Positions 44,533 to 56,581 are shown, numbered from the stretch's first letter. The stretch is 64,000 nt of DNA from Apostichopus japonicus (GCF_037975245.1 NC_092568.1:9065001-9129000), one strand, 5' to 3'. Program-made: numbers and translations. Notes: generated by a model from the letters alone, not told the origin.

Positions 44533-46814
44533 CTCCTCCTTATTAGCTTTTTTTCTAAAATAGCCTGAAGGTTTATATGTCTTACCGGGAAAGGGTTCAC
44601 AGATGCCCCTAGAACCAGGTAGGGGGGGGGGGACTCTAGACACTTGCTTCATCATCCTATTAGATAATCGGGCAGAGCACACATGCGACTAAGTATATAC
44701 TGCAACTGTCATTTAAATATCGAGCTTTGAATTGTGAGAAACCGCAGATAAAAGCTAGGAACTGTTTATACTGTCAGTACGAGCACTTTAAATCATGATA
44801 TGAGAGGGAAGTATAGAGTGGGAGTATAGCATCGGAAAATAATTGGTCCCAACTGGCTGCTTAAACTTTTCTGCATTTGAATACTCAAATGAAGGGATAG
44901 CAAAGTAAGTAAAGTTCACCACACAAAACTTATAACCGCTTCAAAGTTCATCTCCAAGTCATAGATATATTTGGCTATACCACATACGGGCCGAGTCTTC
45001 TACATGCGTCAACGAATCAAAAGTGGCGATGATATATGTTTTTCTGACGATAGAGAGGATGAGATGGTTCTTAAGCTCCCTGGATAATTCGTTAAATGAT
45101 TGGCAAAATTAATCTCTGACCGTCTCAAGTATGCCCGTGAGCATTGCGTGTTGGTTTAGAGTTGTATTCCTTGTTTCTGTCTTCTCGTATCGTATGATCA
45201 TTTTATATCTTTTCAGTAGATTGCTTCCTTTTGAGTCCTTTTATCCAAACCTTTATCGTATTACGAGCTAAAACGATGGTAATAATTTATAACAAAAAGA
45301 TACTTATACTCTAATATATTGAATTAATTTAATTACATTTCATTCCGTTATAGACGAATAGACAGCCCAACGTTGTTGTTTTTGTACTATAGATTACAAG
45401 AAATTTCTTTCATTAGTTAATGGATTTTTATTCTTCGTCTTCTTTTATTCTCACGTTTAATACTCATTTACTATCCTATACTTGTTCGTGTAATCGTATA
45501 AGCCTATACGCTTAACAGCTCCAACAACAAGAATAACGAGTCCAATATTTTATTAAAATATTCGAAAGTGTATGCCATGTAACGTAGTGTCGTGACGTCA
45601 TAAAAATGCACTTCCAAAACAAAATAGGTCTCATGCATTCGTGCAAAATGGTATACGGTTTTAAACGTTGCAAAAAAAAAAGTCTTTAAACTAAACAAAC
45701 AAATCATTACCCAATAATAAAATGTAAATCCTTTATGATACTTTCAAGTAAAGGCAGGCTAACTTGTATCGTACGTTGCACTAAAATGATGACATTACCA
45801 TGCCAATATTTAGTCTGAGCAGATAATAAATAATAACAAAAAATCAGCCTCATTCTTGATTGGAATGTAACCCTATACCGTACAAGTATACCTATGTTTA
45901 CATTAAAGGTCTACTGTATAGACCCCAACTATAGCACGCTATCATAGAAAAAGTATCTTGAGATAACGTAATCGACTTGCCTTGGTCGTAAAATGACCTC
46001 TTTTTACCAATTAGTCTGCAACGCCTGCCACATATTTGTTCTTGCATGAGGGTCTTTGTGTGAACGCTGTATGATTAACTATACACTATACACATATTTC
46101 CACACAGTGTTTACACAAAGAGCCTAATAGTGTTAAGAAGCTATGCAGGCTAATTGTAGAGCCTGAAGGTCCATTTACGACCGTGGCAGGCCGATTACGC
46201 AATCACAAAACTTTCCTAGCTAATAGCGTGCTATAATTGGAGCCCATAATGCAGATCTTTAAACGTGTTGTTACCTTGGCGATAGATCATGGACATGTGA
46301 TTTCTACAGCAAAAAAAAAGTGTTTTTTCCCCTTTGAAGTTGTAAGAATTTCTTGGTTTATTTATGCTATAAACAGACATTACCTTTCTGCCTTGCTGTG
46401 CATGCTTTTTGCTTGCTTTCATGTCCTTCCGTTCCGTTTGTTTCGAATTTGATCTTGTTTTTAGTTCAGTCTTTAATTGTTATTCCTTCTTATCTCTCAC
46501 TAACTACAGCTTTTCAAATGTTTACATTGTAGGACTGCTGACAATATCGTTATAGATTAAAGAGCTATAGTATATTGCCCTTGATATATGTATCGGTATA
46601 GATATATATCGCCCTCATTCCTCTTTATAGAGGTATATAATCCACAAAATGGGGTCGAAAAGTCATCAATGTTAGTCCCAAAAAATTCGGCATGCTAACA
46701 TTGCTAGAAGTATTCAAAGGCATTTCCCAGAGAGTACCGGCCATCTACAGAAATCTTTTAGCATGTCAGAGTGTGGAGTCGGAGAACAGGATTTCTCAGC
46801 GAGGTAATGCGGTC
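44533..46814. other. Gene-free stretch
   Basis: No exon was recognised in about 2.3 kb. A G run lies near 44622-44632. Confidence 0.5.
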
Positions 46815-47060
46815 ATTTCTACAGGTGGGATGGGATGGGATCAGTGGCCCATTGGCCAACCGGTTTTTCGGATTACCGGCTCGAAACCGGTGAGCATCCA
46901 CGGTTAGGAGCAGATGACACGGATTTCACCTTGGTCAAGAATGCTGCCATAGCACGGTAGCGTCCGCCGTGCCTTTCTTCTAGGACCCGGAGCCGCTAGG
47001 TAAATAATTACGTCGGTCACAATTTATACCGCCAGACCCGCTCCGGGTGGGATGGAGTGT
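46815..47060 (+). repeat. GC-rich island, possible dispersed repeat, unclassified
   Basis: The segment is clearly richer in G and C than its surroundings. It starts with GGGATGGGATGGGATC. It contains an 8-bp inverted repeat (ACCGGTTT and AAACCGGT, about 46859-46893) enclosing TACCGGCTCG, and a GACCCGCTCCGGGTGGG hairpin near 47035-47050. Its look suggests an inserted repeat. I do not recognise the family and no second copy was noticed in the window. Confidence 0.35.
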
Positions 47061-47929
47061 TTAGTGACCATTTTTGGACTTTCTAGCATATTTTGGGACA
47101 ATAAGGATGACGTCTATAACGATGACGTTAATAATAATTTAATATTTTTATAACGCCCTTACTGATACTTCATTTTGATTTGTAAATTTCTTAGTGAAAC
47201 GAGTAAGAACAAAAATCAATAAAACGGGAGATATTTAATCCTTTGTGTGTGTTTTGATTTTCCATGTTCAATGAACTGATTTCATTATCCTTCTTTTCTT
47301 CTCCTGTGAACTAATTAGACATGGCTCTATGTTATTAACCTCCTGTACTAATCAATTATTTTCCATCATCATATCGTTAATGTCAAGAAGGTATCTGTTG
47401 TAAAAATATCTTGCTACTATCCATTATTATCAAATCAGCTGCGCCGTTTGTGTAAACTTGTTAATTAATGTCAAACTAAACAACCAAACAGATATCACCT
47501 TTCTTATTTTTGAAGCTAGCTTTGTTATTTTGGCGACAGTCATAATTAGGTCTAATGAAAACTCGTTCTGTTTATAGCCTGTTTTCATGAAGACTGATTG
47601 GTCATAACTTAGCAATTATTTTCGTCGTAAAATTGGTCACGCACTGAACAGGTTTATTGTTAATAAATGAGCATAGTTTCTGTTATAATAATACAAATAA
47701 TATATAAGATTTCTTTGTCGATGTTGTTGTTGCATTCTTGTCTATTTAAATCAAAATGAATCCTTCATGCAGGAATTCTCAATAAGTTTTTTCTTTCGAG
47801 TTTAATAACCTGGTAGCAGTTTAAAAGTCTATGGTGGAGTTCAAGTACACCTTTCAAAACTAGCAACAGGTCAATGTATATATGAAACTCTGAGCTTCAA
47901 CTACCAGTGTTCCACTAGCCTCAGCTTGT
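47061..47929. other. Gene-free stretch
   Basis: AT-rich sequence with no recognisable feature. Confidence 0.5.
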
Positions 47930-47940
47930 TATATATATTA

Positions 47941-47975
<35 letters not shown>

Positions 47976-48020
47976 CGTATATATATATATATACGTGTAT
48001 ATATATATATATATATATAT
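47930..48020. repeat. (TA)n microsatellite with ACGT interruptions
   Basis: About 91 bp of TA dinucleotides broken by TTATATATTA and TACG(T/TG)TATA units. It directly abuts the duplicated block that starts at 48028. Confidence 0.95.
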
Positions 48021-48027
48021 TGACAGT

Positions 48028-48137
48028 AAAAGACTAAACCTTCCACACCCCTTTTCCCACCCTACCTTAACCCCTCCTTCCAACTGTAATGTATCGATAC
48101 TTTCCTACGAAACCCGTGAATGAAAAAAAAAACTACG
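48028..48137 (+). repeat. Dispersed repeat, copy 1 (partner at 49871-49980)
   Basis: A 110-bp block starting AAAAGACTAAACCTTCCACA matches 49871-49980 with about four substitutions and no gap. Both copies begin 8 to 17 bp after a (TA)n tract, in the same orientation. The shared sequence stops near ACTACG. This looks like the end of a dispersed element whose terminus is a TA tail, rather than a local tandem duplication, because the sequence between the copies is unrelated. Confidence 0.8.
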
Positions 48138-48489
48138 AACATCTTCTGATCTTACACGAAATCCATTATAATTGTAATTATTATAATTCCTCTTCATTTG
48201 TCTTTCACTTATCACAATATTATAACGCTGGGCGAGCATAAACAGGACATCCTTGAAAATCATGCCCATAATCAAAGTAAAGTTTGATTATATATTGTCA
48301 CAATGAGGATCAGCCAATTTGTACAATGGGGATTTACTAACACTTTAATGGTTAACATGATATAGTCTATACGCGATTTGTTACAATATATCACCTAACC
48401 GAAACCTAACGTTAAACATAACGTTACATAGTACGTACGTGCGTATATGCACGAAAATGATCTCGACAAAAATGTCTTGCTTGTCACTT

Positions 48490-48762
48490 CCCGGGCGCGT
48501 ATTTTTTTTTTCCCAGGACGAACGTGGGCATCGGCCAATCAAATCCCTGGATTCCAAACATGTGACGCTTTTTCAAAAAACATGTTCTGAATCTTTTTTC
48601 CTAGTTTTGACCCCAGATTATGAACGACAATCCTGCAATTTCCTAGAAACTGTATCCTTAACCCATTTTCTAAACCCTAACTCTGATTTCAAAGGAATTT
48701 GTAAATTCCTGAAAAACCTGAAACCCACGTTCGTACTGGGAAAAAAAAAACGCTTCCCCGGG
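48490..48762. mobile_element. Inverted-repeat element (about 40-bp TIRs), MITE-like
   Basis: The left end is CCCGGGCGCGTA, a T run, CCCAGGACGAACGTGGG (48490-48529). The right end, reverse-complemented, is CCCGGGGAAGCG, a T run, CCCAGTACGAACGTGGG. The inner 25 bases differ at one position and both ends carry CCCGGG. The interior of about 190 bp is not self-complementary. A 116-codon frame crosses the element but includes its terminal repeats and is probably fortuitous. No target duplication was seen. Superfamily is unassigned. Confidence 0.7.
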
Positions 48763-49870
48763 CTCTGTATTGTAGACAGTACTCTATAATTAGATAATAT
48801 AACCAGCAAACAGGAACAATCATTGTGTGTTAATCTGGTATACCTGCGTGTGATCACTGTCACTTGTTCTTGACTAATGTAATCCTACCCAAAAGTGCAG
48901 GAATTATACTGGCATCATTATCTAGAAAAGGACTCTTTTTTAGTTATATTAATGAAACTTGACTATATATATATAGAATGAGGCAAGGTGTGTCAGACGA
49001 AGGTTCGAAAAAAATATAGTATCTGCACAAAGCTTCGTCAAATATGTATTAAGCGATAATAAGCTCTTAGCCAATCCAGCATACTCAACTTCTCTTTTGT
49101 TTCTTTGTTTCCAAAAAGAGCACTTACAGTTTATGTGATATACGTTGAGGCTCTTCATAAAACTGGGTCCCGCAAATCATGCTTTGGATTATTTGGATAA
49201 TATAAAAATCTCAAAGATCTCGTATATTACTAGGGATAAGCTATGCCCCATTGCAAAAACAAAGAACCAACAGTATATATGCAGTTTGTAGTTTTCAACG
49301 AAAACGTAAGAAAAGTATTCCTCTGCTATCTGCTAAACTGTTGTGGATATCACGTTTGAATTGTGCTGACCGAAAATTGCTCACGAAAATTCCACACATA
49401 AAGTAAACCAAACGACCAGCAACAACATAACAACAGCAACAAAATGACTGGAATATTAAGATGGAAGACATTTTGATACTCACATCAAAACGCATTCTGC
49501 AGTTATGATACTACAAAGTTGAAAAAACATATATCAGGATCATTGCATTATGATCTGTGACCTACATTTCATCATAACTGAAAGCTCTATAGAAGGCCCT
49601 GTTTTGGACCCTCACATTACGACAAAATATTTTTTCCTGAACAACTTTGGCTCACCACCATTCAAACGTATATATCCGCAACATTTCAGCAGATTTTTAC
49701 AAACACTCTAAGAAGAGTAGCATTTTCTACGTTTCCAGAAAATCACCTATATCATGGCTATGGTCCCATTTATGTAAACTTACCTCACATAAAAACTACT
49801 GACGAAAAGTCAGCCTCATTGGATGAAAAATGACGATTATATATATATATATATATTGAAAGTTTACTTC
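48763..49870. other. Gene-free stretch
   Basis: No exon was recognised. A 20-bp TA tract at about 49838-49856 precedes the second copy of the duplicated block. Confidence 0.5.
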
Positions 49871-49980
49871 AAAAGACTAAACCTTCCACACCCCTTTTCC
49901 CACCCTACCCTAACCCCTCCTTCCAACTGTAATGTATCGATACTTTCCTACGAAATCCGTGAATGAAGAAACAAACTACG
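49871..49980 (+). repeat. Dispersed repeat, copy 2 (partner at 48028-48137)
   Basis: Same 110-bp block as at 48028 with about four substitutions, preceded by a short TA tract and TTGAAAGTTTACTTC. Confidence 0.8.
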
Positions 49981-52052
49981 TACTGTCATGAAATGCAGTT
50001 GGAGCTGTATATAATAATGTTACTAATATATTATAACATAATAAAAATCATGAGATTGGTAAATTAATTTTAAAAATTATTTATGAGGAAATTAATTTCA
50101 AAAAGTAAAAGATCGTTTTATTGCAGTCTTGGAATGATTAAACTTATATTCAAGTTAATTACATCTATTCTTGCCACCCTTTGTGCACGTGATTTCAATT
50201 ATCCCCCATTTTCACACGAGATTTTGTTAACGCGTATTGATCAATAGTAATTCCATTCAGTGAATGATGGGAAAAAAACTATCGACAGTATCGATCCAAG
50301 ACCCTGGGGATTTTTTTTTACATGGGGAAAGGAAAAAAATCCATGGCGCCTAAGTTATATATTAATATAATAATCCAATAGGGTTATCTAATAACAAAAA
50401 TTTGACAGCTTCTACCATTAAGTTCAAGTGAACAATAATGAACTGTACCAAATAGCTTTCAATTTACGGAGACTTATTTTTATCAGCTGTTGAAAAATAA
50501 TCAATTCGTGGAATTTTCAAGTCGTTTTCAATGATTTCATATTGTATATGAAAAAGTACGTCAACATAGTGAAAATATAGTTTGATTTCTTAGAATAGAT
50601 AGTAGAAACAAACAAAAGAGAATTTAACACAGCAATTCAATTGTTATCTGGTTATAACTTTATGACGCAACTGAAAGAAAAGAAAACGAAGAGAAAAATG
50701 AAAGAAAGAAACAAATCTACCAGTAATTATTCTGTAATCAGGTTATAACAAAATAGAAAGTAAAACAATAAAACATATAAAAGCAGTTATACTTTTTTAT
50801 CAGGTTATAACACAAGAACACTGAACGTAAATCAAGAGAAAATAAAACAATAGCAAGGAAAAATAAGAAATGCATTTCAAGGGAAAGGTCACACAAAAAT
50901 TACAAAATGTCAAATTTATACTTGTTAATAATTTAGGTCTCAAATTAGGATATAATCTGATAAATTTAATTTACTGAAAAGTTTAAAATAAAGCACCACT
51001 TATTTTTAAGATGAAATGTATAATGATTTTGTTTTCAATTTGTCAGACATTACATTGTTTCGACAAATGATAACATTGTCTGCATATTATCTCCTAAAAT
51101 ATGCTATGCACGATTAATACTAATTTGATAAGATGGTTTACCATGTTTACAATGTCATGGTAACCTTTATATTGTTTTTTCTTCTACTTTACCCTATCAA
51201 CTACTATTGGTAGCCCTTAGCAACTTTTCGATATCTTACAGTTTTATTGTATATATATATTTTTTTATAAAGTAATCTCTCAAATAATTTATTCATTTCC
51301 TTTCCCTCTGAGACAAACATATAGCCCAGAGACCGATATAAGTGACACCGATGGTTTGCTATTACCATTTACAATACGTCATCATTGATAATAACGGCTG
51401 GAGGCGAGACTAACTATCTAAGCAGTCCTTTAAATACTGGCTGTCTGTCGTGGGAAAATTTCAAATCAGCTATGACGTGCATCGATAGAGCCAGTCCGCA
51501 ACGGCAAGCCGAGACAATATTTTTAGTGTGGATGAATTGATATGCACAAGTTTAGTGCAGCTTTTACACTTTCTGTTTAATCCGATTGGACAAAGTTATG
51601 ACTGGACTATAGATGGTCTTTGATAAAACAGGATGGTTTTTGGGCCTTCTCTTTCAGATGAAGATTGCATAGATTTGACTGGATCGTCGAATGTTTCTTT
51701 TTAACAAGTTCATTCGCAATATTTTCTATATGTCTTTGTGGAAGAGCAAATTTGGTGAACGGCAGGAATTTGATTTCGATAGATTTTATATCTATAATAT
51801 TTGCCATTTTGGTTTGTTTTATCGGGTCATTCAGATTTTTTGCCCTAGTCCAAAATAAAGAAAAAGAACTTTGATAATTAATCATCAGCAGACGATAGGA
51901 AGCTGACGCGATTGATTAACCAGTTTTAATAAGCTCTGTTCTATTTGAAGTGAAAAATCAAAACAAAAGATGGTTTAAATTGTTTCTGTTTCAACCAAAA
52001 AAAAAAGTATATGGAAAGAAATTTTCTCACTCGACGATACTAATCCGTCAAA
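49981..52052 (+). other. Upstream region of the receptor gene, including presumed promoter and 5' leader
   Basis: No separate gene was recognised. Frames of 69 codons (plus, 51665-51874) and 92 codons (minus, 51607-51885) overlap each other and match no family. An AT-rich TTTAAATA at 51429-51436 is a conceivable core promoter element, but no initiator or conserved site supports it. The transcription start cannot be placed. A TAA in frame with the receptor lies at 52041-52043. Confidence 0.35.
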
Positions 52053-52495
52053 ATGACAACCGATAATCCATATTTAGTTAATACCAGTGTAGGTTACCTC
52101 GCAATAACAGACAATGAAACCGCACAAGAAACACCTCCTCGTAAATGGAATTATGAAGGTCCTTTTAACGACCTGACTCAGATCAACGCCGTCTATTACA
52201 CATTCCTAGTGATATCGATAGTGGTGATCGTGGTGGGTCTAACCGGTAACCTGATGGTCATCACGGTCATCTTGAAACACCGTTCGATGAGGACCACGAC
52301 CAACTACTACATTTTTAGTCTGGCTACTAGTGACCTCTTCATCACAGCCGTTGCAATGCCCTTCAAAATCATATCCCTGATGGCGGATTCAGACAAAGTA
52401 GCCCTCAATAACATACTCTGCAGCATCGCCGAGTTCGTTATGCCTTTCTTTGTATTCACCAGTGTCTGGACGCTGGTGGCTATCTCATTGGATCG
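52053..52495 (+). CDS. Class A (rhodopsin-like) neuropeptide-type GPCR, first coding exon (partial)
   Basis: Encodes the first 147 residues, plus two bases of codon 148, of a seven-helix membrane receptor. An in-frame TAA nine bases before the ATG fixes this as the first possible start. The N-terminus (1-45) lacks an obvious signal peptide and has two N-glycosylation sequons (N10-T-S, N21-E-T). TM1 is about 46-73 with the GN signature (GLTGNLMVI, N66 = 1.50). RSMRTTTNYY forms intracellular loop 1. TM2 is about 84-107 with LATSD (D94 = 2.50) and MPF. C123 is the TM3 cysteine that pairs with extracellular loop 2. TM3 ends VAISLDR, so the exon stops inside the DRY motif. The split arginine codon (CG|N) at a GTGAGT donor gives a phase-2 intron, a position known from many peptide receptors. 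The loop-1 Trp (WxFG) usually seven residues before the cysteine is Val (V116). The overall look is nearest to CCK/NPFF/orexin/QRFP-type neuropeptide receptors. The ligand cannot be assigned. TM4-TM7 are not in the window. Confidence 0.92.
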
Positions 52496-52501
52496 GTGAG
52501 T
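52496..52501 (+). other. Splice donor of receptor intron 1
   Basis: GTGAGT directly after GATCG gives a consensus 5' splice site. Without splicing, the frame would end at a TGA two bases into the intron (52497-52499), as expected for a true exon boundary. The site splits the DRY arginine codon after its second base. Confidence 0.88.
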
Positions 52502-54699
52502 ATACTTGAGAGGCATATTATATATTCAATATTACATTTTACAAGATATTTACACGCACATATATATATATGTATAGATACATGTAGGCCTATACTATTT
52601 ACTACATATACCAGGTGTGTGGGTGTGACGGGTGCATACGCACCTACTACCCCCTCCCCCCCCCCCCACTACCTCTTACCCAACCCAATCTTCAAAGGTC
52701 CACATTTTGTCTGTGTGGGAAATGGCCTTTTATGCTGTGGTGGACGTTAACACTCACTACCTCAAATTTCACAAACCAAACTTATAGCGTACATCGTATT
52801 TCATCTACGCTAGGCCTTGATTATACTAAATAGAGCCTTCCTCTCTCCCCATGGCTATGTTCAATAAAACGGGTCCACATCTTCGCACCACACCATATAA
52901 ATACTGCTATATATATACATCTATATATATGATATACATAGATGTAGGTATTGATACAAATAATTAGATTTTGATACAAAAGGTAGGCATTGCTACTCAT
53001 CATGATGGCTTCAAACACTTATTTCTCCGAATAATTTGTATAGAACCGCAAGCACCAATCCCCCCCCCCTCCTCCCCATGCTATCTTGTGAAATCCCTAC
53101 TCCTTGAGATAATCAAGTGATAGGCAAGTATAAATCGTCGATCATTGGATATATAGGATCGGTTTTCCTAACTTTTGAAACCGATCGAGAAAGACGAATC
53201 CTGGAGGACGAGACAGTTGTCTTATACAAAACTAAATGAAATGGTATAGATTACGTCATGATAGAAAAGTAATTTAGAGGGGGGGGGGGAGAAGGAGAGC
53301 GAAAAAAAAAGAAGAAGAAAACACGAAAGCTGTTTCACCTATCGAAGTTTATTGTAGGAGTTTACTTGCACCCAGGTATACTTAATACAGGACGTTAGCA
53401 GTATAAATAAGGTCAAAACAGTTTATCCTCTGCAAACGATTTCAGAGGAAGAAGTAAAAGTAAAAAGGGGAAAAAATAGGGCAAAAAAAAAGATCGACTT
53501 TGATTACTTAATTCCTTCTAAAATTTCTCTAATGATTAAACATGATCTCCTTTCCTCCAATATATCGGTTAATGCATTCATGACACATCTTTATGGTAAA
53601 CTAGTGTCGGTAAGCTAGAATCTCCGGTTGTAACGACATGATACTTTATCTCACTAATTCGTACCACATTTTGCCAAAAAATAAAACATCCCAACAACAA
53701 TTGGAGTCTTTAATTTTAAGTACAGGGTTTTGTCAGAAACTTAACTCATCAAATTAAACCTCATCTTAAGTTTCCGGTAAGCATTATTTACACATTATAT
53801 TACACTGCATTGCCAAGATTGAAAAAAAAAAAAAAATTCTCACAAATTGTTTCAGGTATTTGACTAAATTCCTGTAATTAGAATACACAAATACACCCCT
53901 GTTTGATACTGTCATTATTGTGCATATTCCTCTTACATTCTGTGACAGTTGAGTTAAGTCCCTTTTCCGTGTTTTTAAGCAGTATTATTCATAAATTTCT
54001 TTGGACGCGAAATTTAATCGTGTCGACCTTAAGTAGAGATGAAAAGAGTTTACATTTCCGCTTTCATTGATTTATGTCTGGTTTCATACTATAATTATGT
54101 ATCTAGATAAAGCGTACACGGAAAAAATACACGCATAATAAACACAAATTGTTTGGAGAATTAATGAGGGCGCTATTTCTATCGTAACAATGTCACAACG
54201 TTCTAACGCAGTACGGTGTCAATATGGTTCGCTTAACGTAAAATAAGTGAATACAAATCATTGATCGATAGTGTTAATGAGTTCAAGGTCACCAATAGCA
54301 AACATGTAAGGTGAAATCTTCTATAACAATGAGCAGAAATACATATATATATATATATATTCTAATTATATAACGCGATGACTGTCAATTAAGGGTTTCT
54401 TGTTGTTGTTTCTCTGAGTCAAAATTAGGGTTAAGGTGAAACCAGTAAATGCAACGACCTATAACAAAAATCTTACAAATGAATCATTATCGACGTCGTT
54501 TCTGCAACATTATAAAGTGTGAAAAGAAAGAAATGCCTCGTTTTGAGACCTAATCAATCTGCAATGGTGAACTGAAGAAATATACAACAACAACAACACT
54601 GTAATAAAGTGACAGGCACGTGCCTCGCCCCTTCCACCCCCTCTCCCTTCCACCCCTCCCTCTCCCCTTCCAAATAACATCAGACGTTCTTTCTTGTTG
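52502..54699 (+). other. Presumed receptor intron 1, first part
   Basis: No second receptor exon (TM4 tryptophan, loop-2 cysteine, TM5 proline or NPxxY) was recognised on the plus strand. C runs near 52653-52669 and 53059-53067, a G run near 53279-53289 and an A run near 53821-53835 are present. A 20-bp TA tract lies at about 54340-54360. Confidence 0.5.
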
Positions 54700-54714
54700 T
54701 ATATATATATAAAT

Positions 54715-54794
54715 GAAAATCGTAATGAGTTGGAAAATCAAGAACAGTGAAAAAACTTCCAGCCTCCACCGGGATTCGAACCCGGGCCTCCCGC
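54715..54794 (-). mobile_element. tRNA-derived SINE, 5'-truncated copy
   Basis: Minus-strand copy of the SINE at 27212-27330. It begins at the 3' half of the anticodon stem (GCGGGAGGCCCGGGTTCGAA) and keeps the B box (GGTTCGAATCC, a better consensus match than the 27-kb copy) and the whole body. It matches the other copy at all but about four positions. The A box is missing, so it lacks half its promoter. It is flanked by an identical 15-mer, TATATATATATAAAT, at 54700-54714 and 54795-54809. That is compatible with a target-site duplication from 5'-truncated retrotransposition, although the low complexity weakens this. Confidence 0.82.
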
Positions 54795-54809
54795 TATATA
54801 TATATAAAT

Positions 54810-55204
54810 TGCACTTACCTCGGTTATTGTGGGGTTTTTTTTTGGGGGGGGGGTGGTAAAACTTTAAACTTGCTATTCGTTTTATAAAAGCAAAATACGG
54901 TTACAAACGTATGTTAAAACATTTTTTTCTCTACTCTTTTGACATAGATTACGAGAAATTAAATGTGGTTTACTTTATACCTATTATTACGAGTTGAAAG
55001 ATCTTATTTTCCTATCTGTACATTTTTTTCGAAACTAGATTTGACTGCTTATCTCTCCTTTTCGTTCTGTTACATATCTAAATAAAAATTCGTTGTAAGA
55101 ACGTATTTTTCATCCAAAATTAAATGAAAGAGATATTCTATCGTTGGTACTATAACTACGGAACGCCATCTGTTTTATAATAATATTAATAAAAAATATT
55201 GAGG
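54810..55204. other. Gene-free stretch
   Basis: G run near 54843-54852, otherwise plain AT-rich sequence. Confidence 0.5.
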
Positions 55205-55512
55205 ATTTATAAAGCGCAGACATATCCACTGATAACGATGTCAAGGCGTATAACAATATTACCCTGGTCAACGATAACATGTCAAACATGGAAACAATCC
55301 CTCCACATGGCAGCAGCTAAGCAGCGTCCAACTGACAGTTGATTTCATAGGTCCCCGTTTACACACCTGGGTGAAGAGAGGGCAATGGAGATAATGTGCC
55401 TTGCCCAAGGACACAAAGTAATGATCTGGCCAGGGCTCGATCTTGCAAGCCTTAGATCACAAGTCAACTGCCTTCACCATGCACTTGACCACAGCGCTCT
55501 CACAATGTTAGC
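55205..55512 (+). mobile_element. Dispersed deuterostome-type repeat (CCTTGCCCAAGGACACAA family)
   Basis: It opens with TTTATAAAGCGCAGACAT. It then has CACATGGCAGCAGC and a CCCGTTTACACACCTGGGTG segment followed by AGAGAGGGCAATGG, then GTGCCTTGCCCAAGGACACA. Next come CTGGCCAGGGCTCGATCTTG and ATCACAAGTC..CTGCC, and it closes near CACAGCGCTCTCAC. From memory, this order of motifs is characteristic of an abundant repeat in echinoderms, hemichordates and amphioxus. The near-terminal TCGAT segment resembles a B box. There is a 63-codon frame inside that should not be read as a gene. Confidence 0.65.
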
Positions 55513-56500
55513 ACAACATTTCACTATGTCGGGCAAAACTATCAGCGTGTTATACAAGTTACTATCAGCATGTTAATATTATACAATCGCAATGACAATT
55601 ACAAGAAACAACACGAACATGTTATAAGTCGATATCGACATGTCAATAACAAAATCAACTGTTTCTGCAACAAAAACCAAATGCTTGAATTTTTAGTTTT
55701 GAACCTATCGGCGTTCATTTTCGGAGCCATACGTTTCCAAATTTGAGAATTTGTATCAATATGTAACGTAGTGATAATCATCAGCATGTCACGTGTTGAT
55801 ATTGATAGGTCACACATAAATATCAGTTTATAGGCATATCAGTCAGAAAATAATATAAGCAATATTACTTCTCAACAACTTTCCCACCTTAGCATGAAAC
55901 TATGAATTATACGGCTGGGGGGTAATTAAGGATTTATATTATTTCCATCAAGGATATGTTACTTCCTCGACAATATCTAATATATTCCTTTAAAATGTTT
56001 GACATTTACAATTATTTTCTCTCGACTAGTCCATCGTTTAGCCCCCCACGCACTCGAAAGCCTGAAATACAATATAGTTAGGTCTGTGTATTAAAATTGG
56101 AGACATGTCCTCGGGTATAAACTCTACCTCTTTTTTCTCTCGTACATTGTCTACACAATTGTATGAAACACATCTCAGAGGCGCCTTGTTTTTGTAAGTT
56201 ATACATGAACCAAATTATGACGTTACCGTATAGTTAATTATATAGGCAATACACACACGATATCGGTCGATACGTGAGCCACTACACCACTTCATCCCAT
56301 TACATCATAGTGTGAATGGAATAATATATATAGAAGAAGGTAAAAAATCATCAAAGCTAAATTAAAAAATTAGAAAATTGTCAGCAAATGCTCTTCTATA
56401 TATATTGTAGTAAATAAGCGTAACACTTGTAGGATAAATGCTTAAAACGATGTCACAGAAATAAACAAAAATAACGCATACGATTCTGAAGGTTTGTTTG
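55513..56500. other. Gene-free stretch
   Basis: AT-rich sequence. No exon or repeat was recognised. Confidence 0.5.

Positions 56501-56581
<81 letters not shown>

Noticed and set aside
48439-48789. 116-codon frame on the plus strand
   Set aside because: It spans the inverted-repeat element including both terminal repeats, with no known domain.
51607-51885. 92-codon frame antisense just upstream of the receptor
   Set aside because: It overlaps a plus-strand frame of similar length, has no family likeness, and AT-rich sequence often gives such frames by chance.
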